From Rhodocyclaceae bacterium UBA2346 (GTDB taxonomy: Bacteria > Pseudomonadota > Gammaproteobacteria > Burkholderiales > Rhodocyclaceae): 64,000 nt of DNA. The stretch covers positions 74,719-138,718 of the forward strand of contig DDUE01000005.1 in the NCBI GenBank assembly GCA_002344625.1. The letters run 5' to 3'. Under the pieces are notes generated by a model that was not told where the DNA came from, ran no database searches, and saw nothing but the letters and a program-made list of their open reading frames with translations. Shown here piece after piece: positions 36,712 to 48,567 of this stretch (position 1 is the first letter of the stretch; each line of letters starts with the position of its first letter). The translations under genes and the position numbers were made by a program.

Positions 36712-36741
36712 TAGCGCGGAAAACCCTAGCGCGGAAAACCC
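36712..36741. repeat. 15-bp tandem duplication upstream of dctP
   Basis: TAGCGCGGAAAACCC occurs twice in direct succession (36712-36726 and 36727-36741), followed by TAATC. It lies between the pmbA stop and the dctP start, about 65 bp upstream of dctP on the minus strand. It could be a duplicated regulator site or a simple slippage product. Confidence 0.8.
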
Positions 36742-36766
36742 TAATCAGGGCGCCGCGCGGCGGGGG

Positions 36767-38107
36767 TCAGCTGCCCGCGACCGTCATCCGGTCGATCAGG
36801 ATCGAGCCGCAGTGCTTCGCGCCACGCGGCAGTGCATCGTTGCCGATCGCACTGATTCCCATGAACATTTCACGCAGATTGCCTGCGATCGTGATTTCCT
36901 CGACCGGGTGCTGGATTTGCCCGTCTTCGACCCAGAAGCCGGCCGCGCCGCGCGAATAATCACCTGTCACATAGTTGACGCCGTGCCCGAGCAACTCGGT
37001 CACGATCAGGCCGCGGTGCATCTGGCGCGCCAGTTGTGTGAAGTCGAGTTCGCCGTCCTTGACGACGAGATTGTGCGAGCCGCCCGCGTTGCCGGTGGTC
37101 TGGAGCCCCAGTTTGCGGGCGGAGTAGGTCGATAGGAAATAGCCCTGCAATACCCCGTCGGTCACGATTTCCCGGTCCCGGGTTGCCACACCTTCGTTGT
37201 CGAAGTACGAGGAGCCAAATCCGCCGCGGAGGTGCGGGCGCTCGCTGATACTCACCCGCGGCGACATCACCTGCTTGCCCAAGCTGTCGAGCAGAAACGA
37301 AGACTTGCGGTAAAGCGCGCCGCCGCTGACCGCATGCACCAGGCTGCCGATCAGCGCCGTGGCCAGGGGCGCCTCGAACAGCACCGGCACCTCGCAGGTC
37401 TTGATCTGGCGCGCGCCCAGCCGGGCAAGCGCGCGCTCGCCGGCGCGCCTGCCGATCGCTTCGGGCGAACCGAGGTCGAGGGCGTTGCGGCGCGAGTCGT
37501 ACCAGTACTCCCGCTGCATTTCATCGTCGCTGCCGGCGATCACCGAACACGACACGCCGTGCCGCGAACTGGCGAACCCGCCCATGAATCCGATGCTGTT
37601 GGCCGAAATGAAATGCGACTCCTGAGTCGAGACGCTGGCGCCTTCGGAGTTGCTGATCCTGGGGCTCACCGCGAACGCGGCCTGTTCGCAGGCCCGTGCC
37701 ATTTCGATGGCCTGCTCGACCCCGAGACCCCACGGGTGGTGCAGGTCTAGATCCGGGCAGTCGCGTGCCAGCAGTGCCTCGTCGGGCAACCCGGCGCACG
37801 GGTCGGGGGCCGTGAAGCGGGCGATCGACAGCGCCGCGTCCACCGTCGAGCGCAGTGCTTCGGTCGAGAAGTCTGACGTGCTCGCGTGCCCGCGCTGCTG
37901 ACCCAGGTAGATCGTGACACCGACGCCCTTGTCGCGGTTGTACTCAATGGTGTCGACTTCGCCCTTGCGCACCGAGGTGGTTTGCCCGAAGCCTTCGGAA
38001 ACGTCGGTTTCACAGGCGGTCGCCCCGCGCTTGGCCGCATACTCGAGCACGTCACTGGCGATTTCACGAAGGCGGTTGGGCGAGAATGAGAAGCCGGTGT
38101 CGGACAT
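36767..38107 (-). CDS. pmbA: Metalloprotease TldD/E subunit PmbA (TldE)
   Basis: 446 aa. TldE partner of the TldD protease, used in maturation of modified peptides and CcdA degradation in E. coli. Characteristic blocks: SVRKGEVDTIEYNRDKGVG, SHFISANSIGFMGGFASSRHG, YFDNEGVATRDREIV, TTGNAGGSHNLVVKDGE and LLGHGVNYVTGDYSRGAAGFWVEDG. The HExxxH metal site of TldD is absent, as expected for TldE. Divergent from darP, the same arrangement as E. coli pmbA-yjgA. Confidence 0.96.
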   Translation of the reverse strand: MSDTGFSFSPNRLREIASDVLEYAAKRGATACETDVSEGFGQTTSVRKGEVDTIEYNRDKGVGVTIYLGQQRGHASTSDFSTEALRSTVDAALSIARFTAPDPCAGLPDEALLARDCPDLDLHHPWGLGVEQAIEMARACEQAAFAVSPRISNSEGASVSTQESHFISANSIGFMGGFASSRHGVSCSVIAGSDDEMQREYWYDSRRNALDLGSPEAIGRRAGERALARLGARQIKTCEVPVLFEAPLATALIGSLVHAVSGGALYRKSSFLLDSLGKQVMSPRVSISERPHLRGGFGSSYFDNEGVATRDREIVTDGVLQGYFLSTYSARKLGLQTTGNAGGSHNLVVKDGELDFTQLARQMHRGLIVTELLGHGVNYVTGDYSRGAAGFWVEDGQIQHPVEEITIAGNLREMFMGISAIGNDALPRGAKHCGSILIDRMTVAGS

Positions 38108-38132
38108 GAGCGAAGTCGGTTTTATCAGGGGC

Positions 38133-38138
38133 TATAAT
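38133..38138 (+). promoter_or_regulatory. Candidate -10 element for darP
   Basis: TATAAT in the 49-bp divergent gap between pmbA and darP. A start about 7 nt downstream leaves a leader of roughly 12 nt before ATG 38157. No clear -35 hexamer is visible at 16-18 bp, and the upstream part lies inside the pmbA start region. Confidence 0.4.
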
Positions 38139-38156
38139 CTTAACCCGATCCTGAAC

Positions 38157-38756
38157 ATGAAAACCCCGATGATTGACGAACACGCGTCGGCCGACGATGC
38201 CGAGGATGCTGCGGGCATCTACGCTGGACCCAGCAAGAGCAGCCTCAAGCGCGAGATGCATGCGTTGCAGGATCTCGGCGAGCAACTCGTGGCCCTTTCG
38301 TCCGAGCGGCTTGCCAAGGTGCCGATGCCGGAAGCGCTGCTTGCTGCCGTCAAGGATGCGCAGCGCATCAGCAAGCATGGCGCGCGCCGCCGCCAGCTGC
38401 AGTACATCGGCAAGCTGATGCGGCATATCGACCCGGTTCCGATCCAGGCGCAGCTCGATGCGTTCAACGGGGTGTCGAAGGCCGAGGTGGCGCGCCAGCA
38501 TCGGCTCGAGCGGCTGCGCACCGAGCTCATGGATGATGACAGGGCAATCGGCAAGATCGCCGAGATCTGGCCGGAGGCCGATCTTCAGCATCTGCGCACG
38601 CTGCGGCGCAATGCCTTGAAGGAGCGCGAACAGAACAAGCCGCCGCGGGCGTTTCGCGAGATTTTTCGCGTGCTGCGCGATCTGGACGAAGGGGCGGGGA
38701 TCGATGGCGCGGTCGCACCGGACGAGGTAGCCGACCAAACCGGTCTGTCCGGTTGA
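38157..38756 (+). CDS. darP: Ribosome biogenesis factor DarP (YjgA)
   Basis: 199 aa from ATG 38157 (MKTPMIDEHASADD); ATG 38169 is also possible. Matches the DUF615 family: PSKSSLKREMHALQDLGEQL, RRRQLQYIGKLMRHID, IAEIWPEADLQHLRTLRRNA and NKPPRAFREIFRVLRDL. DarP acts in late assembly of the 50S subunit near the peptidyl transferase centre. The ~20-residue acidic N-terminus is variable in the family. Followed by mog after 10 bp. Confidence 0.95.
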   Translation: MKTPMIDEHASADDAEDAAGIYAGPSKSSLKREMHALQDLGEQLVALSSERLAKVPMPEALLAAVKDAQRISKHGARRRQLQYIGKLMRHIDPVPIQAQLDAFNGVSKAEVARQHRLERLRTELMDDDRAIGKIAEIWPEADLQHLRTLRRNALKEREQNKPPRAFREIFRVLRDLDEGAGIDGAVAPDEVADQTGLSG

Positions 38757-38766
38757 TGGAGTGACA

Positions 38767-39354
38767 GTGAGCGAACAGATTCGCATCGGGCTGGTTTCGA
38801 TCAGCGACCGCGCCTCCGGCGGTACTTACGAGGATCAGGGCATTCCCGCTCTGGCGGGATGGCTCGGTCGCGCGCTCACCTCGCCGTGGCATGTCGAAAC
38901 CCGGCTGATTCCGGACGAGCGCCCATTGATCGAGGCGACCTTGATCGAATTGGTGGACGCGGGCTGCGCGCTGGTGCTGACTACCGGCGGCACCGGGCCG
39001 GCGGCGCGCGACGTCACGCCCGAAGCCACCCTGGCCGTCGGCGACAAGGAGATGCCCGGATTCGGCGAGGAGATGCGCCGGATCAGCCTGAACTTCGTGC
39101 CGACCGCGATCCTGTCGCGGCAGGTGGCGGTGGTGCGCGGAAAATGCCTGATCGTGAATCTGCCCGGGCAGCCGAAATCGATCCACGAGACGCTCGAAGG
39201 CGTGCGCGCGGCCGATGGCTCGGTGTCCCATGTCGGAATCTTCGCCGCGATCCCGTATTGCATCGACCTGATCGGCGGGCCCTATGTCGAGACCGATGAA
39301 TCGGTGATCAAGGCGTTCCGGCCCAAGCACGCACTCAGGCCCCGGAGCCGCTGA
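38767..39354 (+). CDS. mog: Molybdopterin adenylyltransferase
   Basis: 195 aa from GTG 38767 (SEQIRIGLVSISDRAS); GGAG precedes it, while a GTG at 38761 overlaps that site. Mog adenylylates molybdopterin before MoeA inserts Mo. Seen: ISDRASGGTYEDQG, the active-site TTGGTGPAARDVTPEAT and IVNLPGQPKSIHETL. MogA-type length (about 195) rather than the shorter MoaB. Convergent with msrQ, whose partner MsrP carries Mo-molybdopterin. Confidence 0.94.
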   Translation: MSEQIRIGLVSISDRASGGTYEDQGIPALAGWLGRALTSPWHVETRLIPDERPLIEATLIELVDAGCALVLTTGGTGPAARDVTPEATLAVGDKEMPGFGEEMRRISLNFVPTAILSRQVAVVRGKCLIVNLPGQPKSIHETLEGVRAADGSVSHVGIFAAIPYCIDLIGGPYVETDESVIKAFRPKHALRPRSR

Positions 39355-39389
39355 GGCGCACGCACGGTCGAGCTGGCGGTTGCGGGGCT

Positions 39390-40067
39390 TTACTTGGGTA
39401 CGATCCGGATGACCTTGCCCTTGAACTGCGGCAGGTGTGCTGGCGCCGTCGCCAGTTGTCGGCGGCGCTCGAGCTCGCGCCACCAGCCGCGAACACCGAG
39501 CAGCGCCGCCAGCACCAGCGTGTAGGCGAGGGGCATCGAAACATCGGCCTTGACCAGCCACCAATAGTGCAGCACCGAGAAGATGGCAATGGCGTAGATC
39601 GAGCGGTGCAGTGCCTGCCACCGGCGCCCGCCCAAGTGGCGGATCGCGAGATTGCTCGAGGTGGCCGCCAGCGGAAGCATCAGGACGAAGGCCGCGAAGC
39701 CGACCGTGATGAAGGGGCGCTCAAGGATATCCTCGGCGACCGCCCCCCAGTCGAACCACTGGTCGAGCCACACGTAGCTGGCCAGATGCAGACAGGCATA
39801 GGCGAAAGTGAACAGCCCCAGCATGCGTCGCAGCCGCAGCAGCCAGTGCAGACCGGTCAGTCGCCGCAGGGGGGTGACGGCGAGGGTCATCAGCAACAGG
39901 TTCAGCGTCCATTCGCCGGTGGAACGGCGGATGGACTCGACCGGATTCGCGCCGAGCGTGTCGGCGAACCAGCCCTGGGCCATCAGTGCGGTGGGGATCA
40001 GCAGCAATGCGAACAAGGCCGCCTTGATGCCTGCCAGGGCCAGGTTACCGGGATTCTTGAGCGTCAT
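39390..40067 (-). CDS. msrQ: Haem-binding membrane subunit MsrQ
   Basis: 225 aa with about six membrane helices. Ferric-reductase-like fold: GEWTLNLLLMTLAVTPLRRL, RRMLGLFTFAYACLHLASYVW with a haem-ligand His, and WQALHRSIYAIAIFSVLHYWW with further His residues. It passes electrons from the quinone pool or flavin reductase to MsrP in the periplasm. It lies 79 bp downstream of msrP, the standard pair. Confidence 0.95.
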   Translation of the reverse strand: MTLKNPGNLALAGIKAALFALLLIPTALMAQGWFADTLGANPVESIRRSTGEWTLNLLLMTLAVTPLRRLTGLHWLLRLRRMLGLFTFAYACLHLASYVWLDQWFDWGAVAEDILERPFITVGFAAFVLMLPLAATSSNLAIRHLGGRRWQALHRSIYAIAIFSVLHYWWLVKADVSMPLAYTLVLAALLGVRGWWRELERRRQLATAPAHLPQFKGKVIRIVPK

Positions 40068-40146
40068 TGGCGTGGGTCTTCAAAGTGAACTTGCGCACAT
40101 GCGGCCGCCTTCAACCTGCCGCAAGCTGCGGTGACAGCGTGGAGCG

Positions 40147-41085
40147 TCAGTAATGTTGGCCGAGATCCATGCCTTGGTACAGGCTCGCAACCTGTTCTCC
40201 GTAGCCATTGAACATCAGGGTGGGGCGCCGGCGCAACTCGCCGATGCGGCGTTCGGTGGCCTGGCCCCAGCGCGGGTGGCGCACTTTGGGATTGACGTTC
40301 GAGTAGAAGCCGTATTCGTGTGGCGCGGAGGTGTTCCAGGCCGTCGCGGGTTGTGTCTCGACGAGTCGAATGGTCACGATCGACTTGGCGCTCTTGAACC
40401 CGTACTTCCAGGGTACGACTACGCGTACCGGTGCGCCGTTCTGGTTCGGCAGCACTTCGCCGTACAGACCCAGCGCCAGGATGGTGAGGGGGTGCAGTGC
40501 CTCGTCCAGGCGCAGCCCCTCGGTGTATGGCCAGCGCAGAATCGGGCGGGTGAGCATGATCCGGGGATCGTAGTGGGTCACGAATTCGACATACTTCGCG
40601 GACCCCAGCGGTTCGACCGCCTTGAGCACGGCCGCGAGCGGAAAACCGACCCACGGCACCACCATCGACCATGCCTCGACGCAGCGCAAGCGGTAAACGC
40701 GCTCTTCGAGCGGGGCGAGTTTGAGCAGGTCGTCGATGTCGAAGACGCGCGGCTTGCCGACGAGCCCTTCGACCGTGACGGTCCATGGACGTGTCGCCAT
40801 CTTCTGCGCGTTGATCGCCGGGCTTTCCTTGTCGGTGCCGAATTCGTAGAAATTGTTGTAGCTGACGATGTCCTCCCGGGGCGTCTGCTCTTCGCTGGTG
40901 CCGAAGGGGCCGGGCACGATCGGCCCCAGGCCCGCACCATCGGTCCGGGCCGCTCTCGCAAGCGGACCGAGCGCCAGGCCGGCGGCACCCAGCGAAGCGG
41001 CCAGGATGAATGTGCGGCGCGCCATGAACAACGGTCGTGGCGTGATTTCGGATGGCGCGATATCGCCGGGTCGTCTTATCAGCAT
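40147..41085 (-). CDS. msrP: Periplasmic methionine sulfoxide reductase MsrP, catalytic subunit
   Basis: 312 aa. Start [16 protein letters not shown] is the classical MsrP N-terminus. A Tat signal ([18 protein letters not shown], about 22-39) exports the folded Mo enzyme. The Mo-ligating Cys is at about 135 in [46 protein letters not shown] and the C-terminal [13 protein letters not shown] are typical. It repairs oxidised Met residues in periplasmic proteins. MoeA, MoeB and Mog for its cofactor are also in this window. Confidence 0.96.
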   Translation of the reverse strand: MLIRRPGDIAPSEITPRPLFMARRTFILAASLGAAGLALGPLARAARTDGAGLGPIVPGPFGTSEEQTPREDIVSYNNFYEFGTDKESPAINAQKMATRPWTVTVEGLVGKPRVFDIDDLLKLAPLEERVYRLRCVEAWSMVVPWVGFPLAAVLKAVEPLGSAKYVEFVTHYDPRIMLTRPILRWPYTEGLRLDEALHPLTILALGLYGEVLPNQNGAPVRVVVPWKYGFKSAKSIVTIRLVETQPATAWNTSAPHEYGFYSNVNPKVRHPRWGQATERRIGELRRRPTLMFNGYGEQVASLYQGMDLGQHY

Positions 41086-41232
41086 GTGGAGTACCCAGGG
41101 GGTGAAGAAACGTCGTCAAGCTCTGACCGCGGAGCATACCGCCAGGTTTCAATTCGACGCGCCGGCGTCGCACGCGGCCTGGATGGGTTAAAATCGCGGG
41201 TCCACCAGTCTGCAAAATAACAGGGTTGCGCC

Positions 41233-42318
41233 ATGTCTGCCTCGGTCAAGATTCATATCGACGATGTCCGCATCAAGGAAATAAAGGAGCTCATTCCGCC
41301 GTCGCACTTGTTGCGGGAGTTCCCGGCTACGCCGCTCGCCGCGGATGTCGCGTTCCAGGCGCGCCAGTCGATTCACCGGATTCTTTTCGGCGCTGATGAC
41401 CGCCTGCTCGTCGTGATCGGGCCCTGCTCGATCCACGATCTGGATGCTGCAATCGAGTATGCGCGCCGGCTCAAGGCCGAAGCCGACCGCCTGGCCGGCG
41501 ATCTGCTGATCGTGATGCGGGTCTATTTCGAGAAGCCGCGTACCACTGTTGGCTGGAAAGGGCTGATCAACGATCCCTATCTCGACAACAGCTTCAAGAT
41601 CAACGAAGGCGTGCGCCTCGCGCGCAAGCTGCTGTGGGAAATCAACGAACTCGGCCTGCCGGCCGGCACCGAGTTTCTCGACATGATCACCCCGCAATAC
41701 ATCGCGGACCTGATCTCGTGGGGCGCGATCGGCGCCCGTACGACCGAGAGCCAGGTGCATCGCGAACTGGCTTCCGGGCTCTCGTGTCCGGTCGGGTTCA
41801 AGAACGGTACGGACGGCAACGTCAGGATCGCGGTCGATGCGATCAAGGCCGCGCAGTCGCCGCATCACTTCCTGTCGGTGACCAAGGCAGGGCATTCGGC
41901 GATCGTCTCGACCTGCGGCAACGAGGACTGTCATGTGATCCTGCGCGGTGGCAAGTCGACCAACTACGATGCCGGGAGTGTCGACGCCGCGTGCAAGGAA
42001 TTGGCCGCGTCGGGTGTGCCGGGCAAAGTCATGATCGACTTCTCGCATGCGAACAGCCGCAAGCAGTATCGCCTGCAGCTGGAGGTCGCCGCCGACGTGG
42101 CCGGGCAGCTGAGCGCCGGCGATGCCCGCATCATCGGCGTGATGGTCGAATCGCATCTTCACGAGGGACGCCAGGATCTGGTGCCGGGCAAGACGCTGGA
42201 GTACGGCAAGAGCATCACCGACGCCTGCATCGGCTGGGACGACACGCTGACGCTTCTCGACACGCTCGCCGAAGGGGTGCGTAACCGGCGGGTTGCGCGC
42301 GCGGCCGAACTGGAGTGA
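41233..42318 (+). CDS. aroG: 3-deoxy-7-phosphoheptulonate synthase (class I DAHP synthase)
   Basis: 361 aa. Condenses phosphoenolpyruvate and erythrose-4-phosphate, the first shikimate step. Motifs: IGPCSIHD, VMRVYFEKPRTTVGWKG, GARTTESQVHRELASG, GFKNGTDGNV, and C-terminal IDFSHANSRKQYRLQ and GVMVESHLHEG. Which amino acid feeds back (AroF, G or H type) cannot be read from the sequence. AGGG lies upstream of the ATG. A TAAAAT at about 41190 may be a -10 element. Confidence 0.95.
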   Translation: MSASVKIHIDDVRIKEIKELIPPSHLLREFPATPLAADVAFQARQSIHRILFGADDRLLVVIGPCSIHDLDAAIEYARRLKAEADRLAGDLLIVMRVYFEKPRTTVGWKGLINDPYLDNSFKINEGVRLARKLLWEINELGLPAGTEFLDMITPQYIADLISWGAIGARTTESQVHRELASGLSCPVGFKNGTDGNVRIAVDAIKAAQSPHHFLSVTKAGHSAIVSTCGNEDCHVILRGGKSTNYDAGSVDAACKELAASGVPGKVMIDFSHANSRKQYRLQLEVAADVAGQLSAGDARIIGVMVESHLHEGRQDLVPGKTLEYGKSITDACIGWDDTLTLLDTLAEGVRNRRVARAAELE

Positions 42319-42448
42319 GCGCCAGCGGTTGACGCGCTCGAGCACCCATGGGGTGGCGGTATTGCCGATGGTCGGCGCGGCCGCTCCATGACGCTGGGCG
42401 CGCAGCCCCGGCGCGATTGCGCTTCCCAGGCTTGTTACGCCCCGTCCG

Positions 42449-43549
42449 ATGGATTCCCGCCCTCCGACTGCAGCACCGAGGAAGATCATCCACTGCGACT
42501 GCGACTGCTTTTACGCGGCGGTCGAGATGCGCGACGACCCCACGCTGATCGGGCGCCCGCTTGCGGTGGGTGGGCGTCCCGACCGGCGCGGGGTCGTCGC
42601 GACCTGCAACTACGAAGCGCGTGCGTTCGGGGTGCGCTCCGCGATGGCGACGGCGCATGCGCTGCGGCTATGTCCGCAACTGCTGATGCTGCCGCCGGAT
42701 TTCGAGCGTTATCGTGCGGCTTCGCGTCAGATTCTCGCGATTTACCGCGACTACACCCCCTTGGTCGAACCCCTGTCGCTTGACGAGGCCTATCTCGACG
42801 TGACCGGGGTGGTGCGTTGCTCGGGTAGTGCCACCCTGATGGCGCAGGAGATTCGCGCGCGCATTCATGCCGAGGTCGGCATTACCGCGTCGGCCGGGAT
42901 CGCGCCCAACAAGTTCGTGGCGAAGGTGGCCAGCGACTGGAACAAGCCGAATGGTCAGTTCGTGGTCCGACCGGCGGACCTGGACGTGTTCGTGGCGGCG
43001 CTGCCAGTCAAGAAGATCTTCGGCGTGGGCAAGGTCACGGCGCGCAAGCTCGCCGCACTGGGGGTCGAGACCTGCGGCGATCTGCGCGCCTGGAGCCTGG
43101 CTGACCTCACCCATGCCTTCGGCAGTTTCGGCGTGAGTCTGCATCGCCTGTGCCGCGGGGTGGATACGCGCCGGGTGGTGCCGGACCGGGTGCGCAAGTC
43201 GTTGTCGGTCGAGACCACCTTCGACGTCGATCTGCCCGATCTCGCGGCGTGCCGGCGCGAACTGCCGGCCTTGCTGCGGGAATTCGAGCGGCGCTTGGCC
43301 AGTGCGCGCGAAACCGCGCCGGTGCACAAGGCGTTCGTCAAGATCCGCTTTTCCGACTTCAGCCACACGACCGCAGAGTGCGTATCGGCTGCGCCGTCCG
43401 GTGAAACCTGGCAACGCTTGCTCGCCGAGGCGCAGGCACGCAAGGCCCTGCCGGTGAGGCTGCTGGGTATCGGGGTGCGTTTCGCACCGCGCGAGGCGCA
43501 GGCGCCCCCGCCTGCGCAACTGGCACTCTTCGACGCAGACGCGCCTTGA
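42449..43549 (+). CDS. dinB: DNA polymerase IV
   Basis: 366 aa Y-family translesion polymerase. CDCDCFYAAVEMRDDP holds the first catalytic Asp with a Cys where the family often has Met or Val; SLDEAYLDVTG holds the Asp-Glu pair. Little-finger domain in the last third. The C-terminal QLALFDADAP contains the QLxLF beta-clamp motif. No LexA box was identified in the 130 bp upstream. Convergent with the adenosyltransferase gene. Confidence 0.95.
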   Translation: MDSRPPTAAPRKIIHCDCDCFYAAVEMRDDPTLIGRPLAVGGRPDRRGVVATCNYEARAFGVRSAMATAHALRLCPQLLMLPPDFERYRAASRQILAIYRDYTPLVEPLSLDEAYLDVTGVVRCSGSATLMAQEIRARIHAEVGITASAGIAPNKFVAKVASDWNKPNGQFVVRPADLDVFVAALPVKKIFGVGKVTARKLAALGVETCGDLRAWSLADLTHAFGSFGVSLHRLCRGVDTRRVVPDRVRKSLSVETTFDVDLPDLAACRRELPALLREFERRLASARETAPVHKAFVKIRFSDFSHTTAECVSAAPSGETWQRLLAEAQARKALPVRLLGIGVRFAPREAQAPPPAQLALFDADAP

Positions 43550-43591
43550 GCGGTCCGCCCCGCGTGCCGGCAGCATGCACGGGCCGGGTTC

Positions 43592-44143
43592 TCAAGCGTT
43601 CTTGCCCTTTTGCCACAAGACATCGCCTCGTCCGCCCGCTCGGTTGAGCACCCGCGCCAGCACGAACAGCAGGTCGGAGAGACGGTTCAGATACTGGCGT
43701 GGTCCATCGCCGACCGCTTCTTCGAGCGCCAGCGCGACCAGCGCCCGCTCGGCGCGGCGACATACCGTGCGTGCATGATGGGTGATCGCGGCCGCGCGCG
43801 TGCCGCCCGGCAGGATGAAGTCCTTGAGCGGCTCCAGCGGCTCGTTGAGTCCGTCCAGCGCTTCTTCGAGCTTGGTCACCTGCTTGCCGGTGATCATGGT
43901 CATCCCGGGAATGCAGACTTCACCGCCGAGGTCGAACAAGTCGTGCTGCACGTCGGTGAGCAGGGCGCGCACCTCGTCGGGCAGTTCTTCGGTGAGCAGA
44001 ATGCCGATCACGGCGTTGCACTCATCGACCTCGCCCAGCGCATGAATGCGCAGACTGTTCTTCGAAACGCGTTTGCCGTCGCCCAGCCCGGTCGTGCCGG
44101 CGTCACCGGTGCGGGTGTAGATCTTGGAGAGTCGGTGTCCCAT
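43592..44143 (-). CDS. Cob(I)yrinic acid a,c-diamide adenosyltransferase, PduO type
   Basis: 183 aa. Transfers adenosyl from ATP to cob(I)alamin. N-terminal KIYTRTGDAGTTGLGDGKRVSKNSLR is the ATP site of PduO-type enzymes; LPGGTRAAAITHHARTVCRRAER and LNRLSDLLFVLARVLN complete the signature. No other cobalamin genes or B12 riboswitch are in view. The 283 bp between this gene and alaS hold no gene I can support. Confidence 0.95.
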   Translation of the reverse strand: MGHRLSKIYTRTGDAGTTGLGDGKRVSKNSLRIHALGEVDECNAVIGILLTEELPDEVRALLTDVQHDLFDLGGEVCIPGMTMITGKQVTKLEEALDGLNEPLEPLKDFILPGGTRAAAITHHARTVCRRAERALVALALEEAVGDGPRQYLNRLSDLLFVLARVLNRAGGRGDVLWQKGKNA

Positions 44144-44426
44144 CCTGTGCCTCGTCTTGTATTGCGGGGGCGCACATTATAGTGCGGCTGGTCGTCCCAT
44201 CGAATCGGTTGCCCAGGACGGTTCGATTGACGCCCCGGAGAGCGGCCGCGTACCATGCTGCAAGCCGCCCACGGCCACCGCGGGACGATATCCACATATC
44301 CGGCATGGTGCCGTAGATCGCGTTGGCGTCGGATCGCGGGCCTCGCGCCGAGGCGTGTCACCGTGGGCGCGCGGGGCCGTCCGGCCCGGCGTTAACTCCA
44401 TGCTTGTTCAAGACTGCAAATAATTT

Positions 44427-47048
<2,622 letters not shown>

Positions 47049-47066
47049 GCCGCGGCCGCGCGGCCT

Positions 47067-47124
47067 GGCGTGCGCGAAAGTCGCGGGTTCGGCGGGTTCG
47101 CCCGCGGCTTTCGAAATGCACGCC
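47067..47124. repeat. Large two-part hairpin between convergent alaS and phosphomannomutase genes
   Basis: An outer 7-bp stem GGCGTGC (47067-47073) / GCACGCC (47118-47124) encloses an inner 13-bp stem (47075-47087 with 47101-47113, one G-U pair) and a 13-nt loop. There is no U-tract on either strand. It lies between two convergent gene ends and could stop or protect both transcripts. Confidence 0.65.
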
Positions 47125-47141
47125 GTGAGGCGTGCCGTGGT

Positions 47142-48533
47142 TCAGAACGGCAGCGCAAGCCCCGGCCAGACGGCCTCGATCGCGCGCCGAAAATCGGCCT
47201 GAATCCTCGCGATGGCGGTTTCGCTGTCGGCTTCGAAGCGCAACACCACGACCGGGGTGGTATTGGATGGGCGGGCCAGGCCGAAACCGTCCGGGTATTC
47301 GACGCGTATGCCGTCGATCGTGATGATGGCGTCCGCAGCGGTGAAGCTCGCCGCGTCGCGCAGGCGGCTAACCAGGTCGAAGGGCTCGCCTTCGTTCATC
47401 TCGATGTTGAGTTCCGGCGTGCTGACTGCGTCGGGCAGGGCCTCGAGCACGGCACTCGGGTCGCGCGAGCGTGACAGGATCTCGAGCAGGCGCGCGCCGG
47501 CATAGAGGCCGTCGTCGAATCCGTACCAACGTTCCTTGAAGAACATGTGGCCGCTCATTTCGCCGGCGAGCGGAGCGCCGGTCTCCCTGAGCTTGGCCTT
47601 GACGAGTGCATGGCCGGTGTTCCACATCGTGGCCGTGCCGCCATGCTGGCCGATCCAGCCCGCGAGCTTGCGCGTGCATTTGACGTCGTAGATGATTTCG
47701 CCGCCGGGCACGCGGCTCAGCACATCGGCGGCGAACAGCATCAGTTGCCGGTCGGGATAGATGATCGCACCGGCCTTGGTGACCACGCCCAGGCGATCGC
47801 CGTCGCCGTCGAAAGCAAGCCCCAGTTCGGCATCGGATTCCCGCAGGGTGCGAATGAGGTCCTGAAGGTTCTCAGGTTTGGAGGGGTCGGGGTGATGGTT
47901 CGGAAAGGTGCCATCGACCTCGCAGTAGAGCTCGATGACCTCGCAGCCCAGTTGGCGAAACAACTCGGGTGCAATCCCGCCCGCGACGCCGTTGCCGCAG
48001 TCGATCACGATCTTCATCGGGCGCGCAAGCTTCACGTCCGACACTACGCGGGCGATATAGGCTTCGTCGATGCGGGCGCTGCGCAAGGCGCCGTTGCCGT
48101 GCGCGAGGGTGTTGTTGGCGATGCGGTTGCGCAGTGCCTGGATCATCGGCCCGTACAGCGTTTCGCCGCCCAGCACCATCTTCAGGCCGTTGTAGTCGGG
48201 GGGGTTGTGGCTGCCGGTCACGCTCACGCACGAGTCGGTGCCCAGATGGTACGCGGCAAAGTAGGTGAGCGGCGTCGGTACGCAACCGATATCGACGACG
48301 TCGACGCCCGCGGCACGGATCCCGTCCGCGAGCGCGCCGGCAAGCGCCGGGCCGGACAGGCGGCCGTCACGGCCGACCGCAATCTCGCGTTGGTCCCGGA
48401 CCTTGGCCTCTGTACCGAGTGCGTGTCCGATTGCGCGCACGGCGTCTTCGGTCAGGGTGCGATCCACGATGCCGCGGATGTCATAGGCCTTGAAGATTTC
48501 GGTGGCGGGCAGAATGTGTGCTGCTTGGCTCAT
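47142..48533 (-). CDS. Phosphomannomutase/phosphoglucomutase
   Basis: 463 aa from ATG 48533. Alpha-D-phosphohexomutase with the phosphoserine loop SVTGSHNPPDYNG, metal loop FDGDGDRLG, sugar-binding GEMSGHMFF and C-terminal phosphate-binding RPSNTTPVVVLRFE. AlgC/ManB-type enzymes supply mannose-1-P or glucose-1-P for surface polysaccharide. Named algC or manB in relatives; the symbol is left open. Same strand as the downstream-named YheT hydrolase, with 34 bp between. Confidence 0.93.
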   Translation of the reverse strand: MSQAAHILPATEIFKAYDIRGIVDRTLTEDAVRAIGHALGTEAKVRDQREIAVGRDGRLSGPALAGALADGIRAAGVDVVDIGCVPTPLTYFAAYHLGTDSCVSVTGSHNPPDYNGLKMVLGGETLYGPMIQALRNRIANNTLAHGNGALRSARIDEAYIARVVSDVKLARPMKIVIDCGNGVAGGIAPELFRQLGCEVIELYCEVDGTFPNHHPDPSKPENLQDLIRTLRESDAELGLAFDGDGDRLGVVTKAGAIIYPDRQLMLFAADVLSRVPGGEIIYDVKCTRKLAGWIGQHGGTATMWNTGHALVKAKLRETGAPLAGEMSGHMFFKERWYGFDDGLYAGARLLEILSRSRDPSAVLEALPDAVSTPELNIEMNEGEPFDLVSRLRDAASFTAADAIITIDGIRVEYPDGFGLARPSNTTPVVVLRFEADSETAIARIQADFRRAIEAVWPGLALPF

Positions 48534-48567
48534 GGCTTGATGGTCGCTTGGTTGGTCGGATGGACGA

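Noticed and set aside
36712..36741. Phage attachment site or CRISPR remnant
   Set aside because: Only two abutting 15-bp copies, no spacers, integrase or tRNA nearby.
44144..44426. T-box or tRNA-like leader of alaS, or a small gene
   Set aside because: No specifier loop or T-box sequence, and the open frames there have no start context or homologous content.
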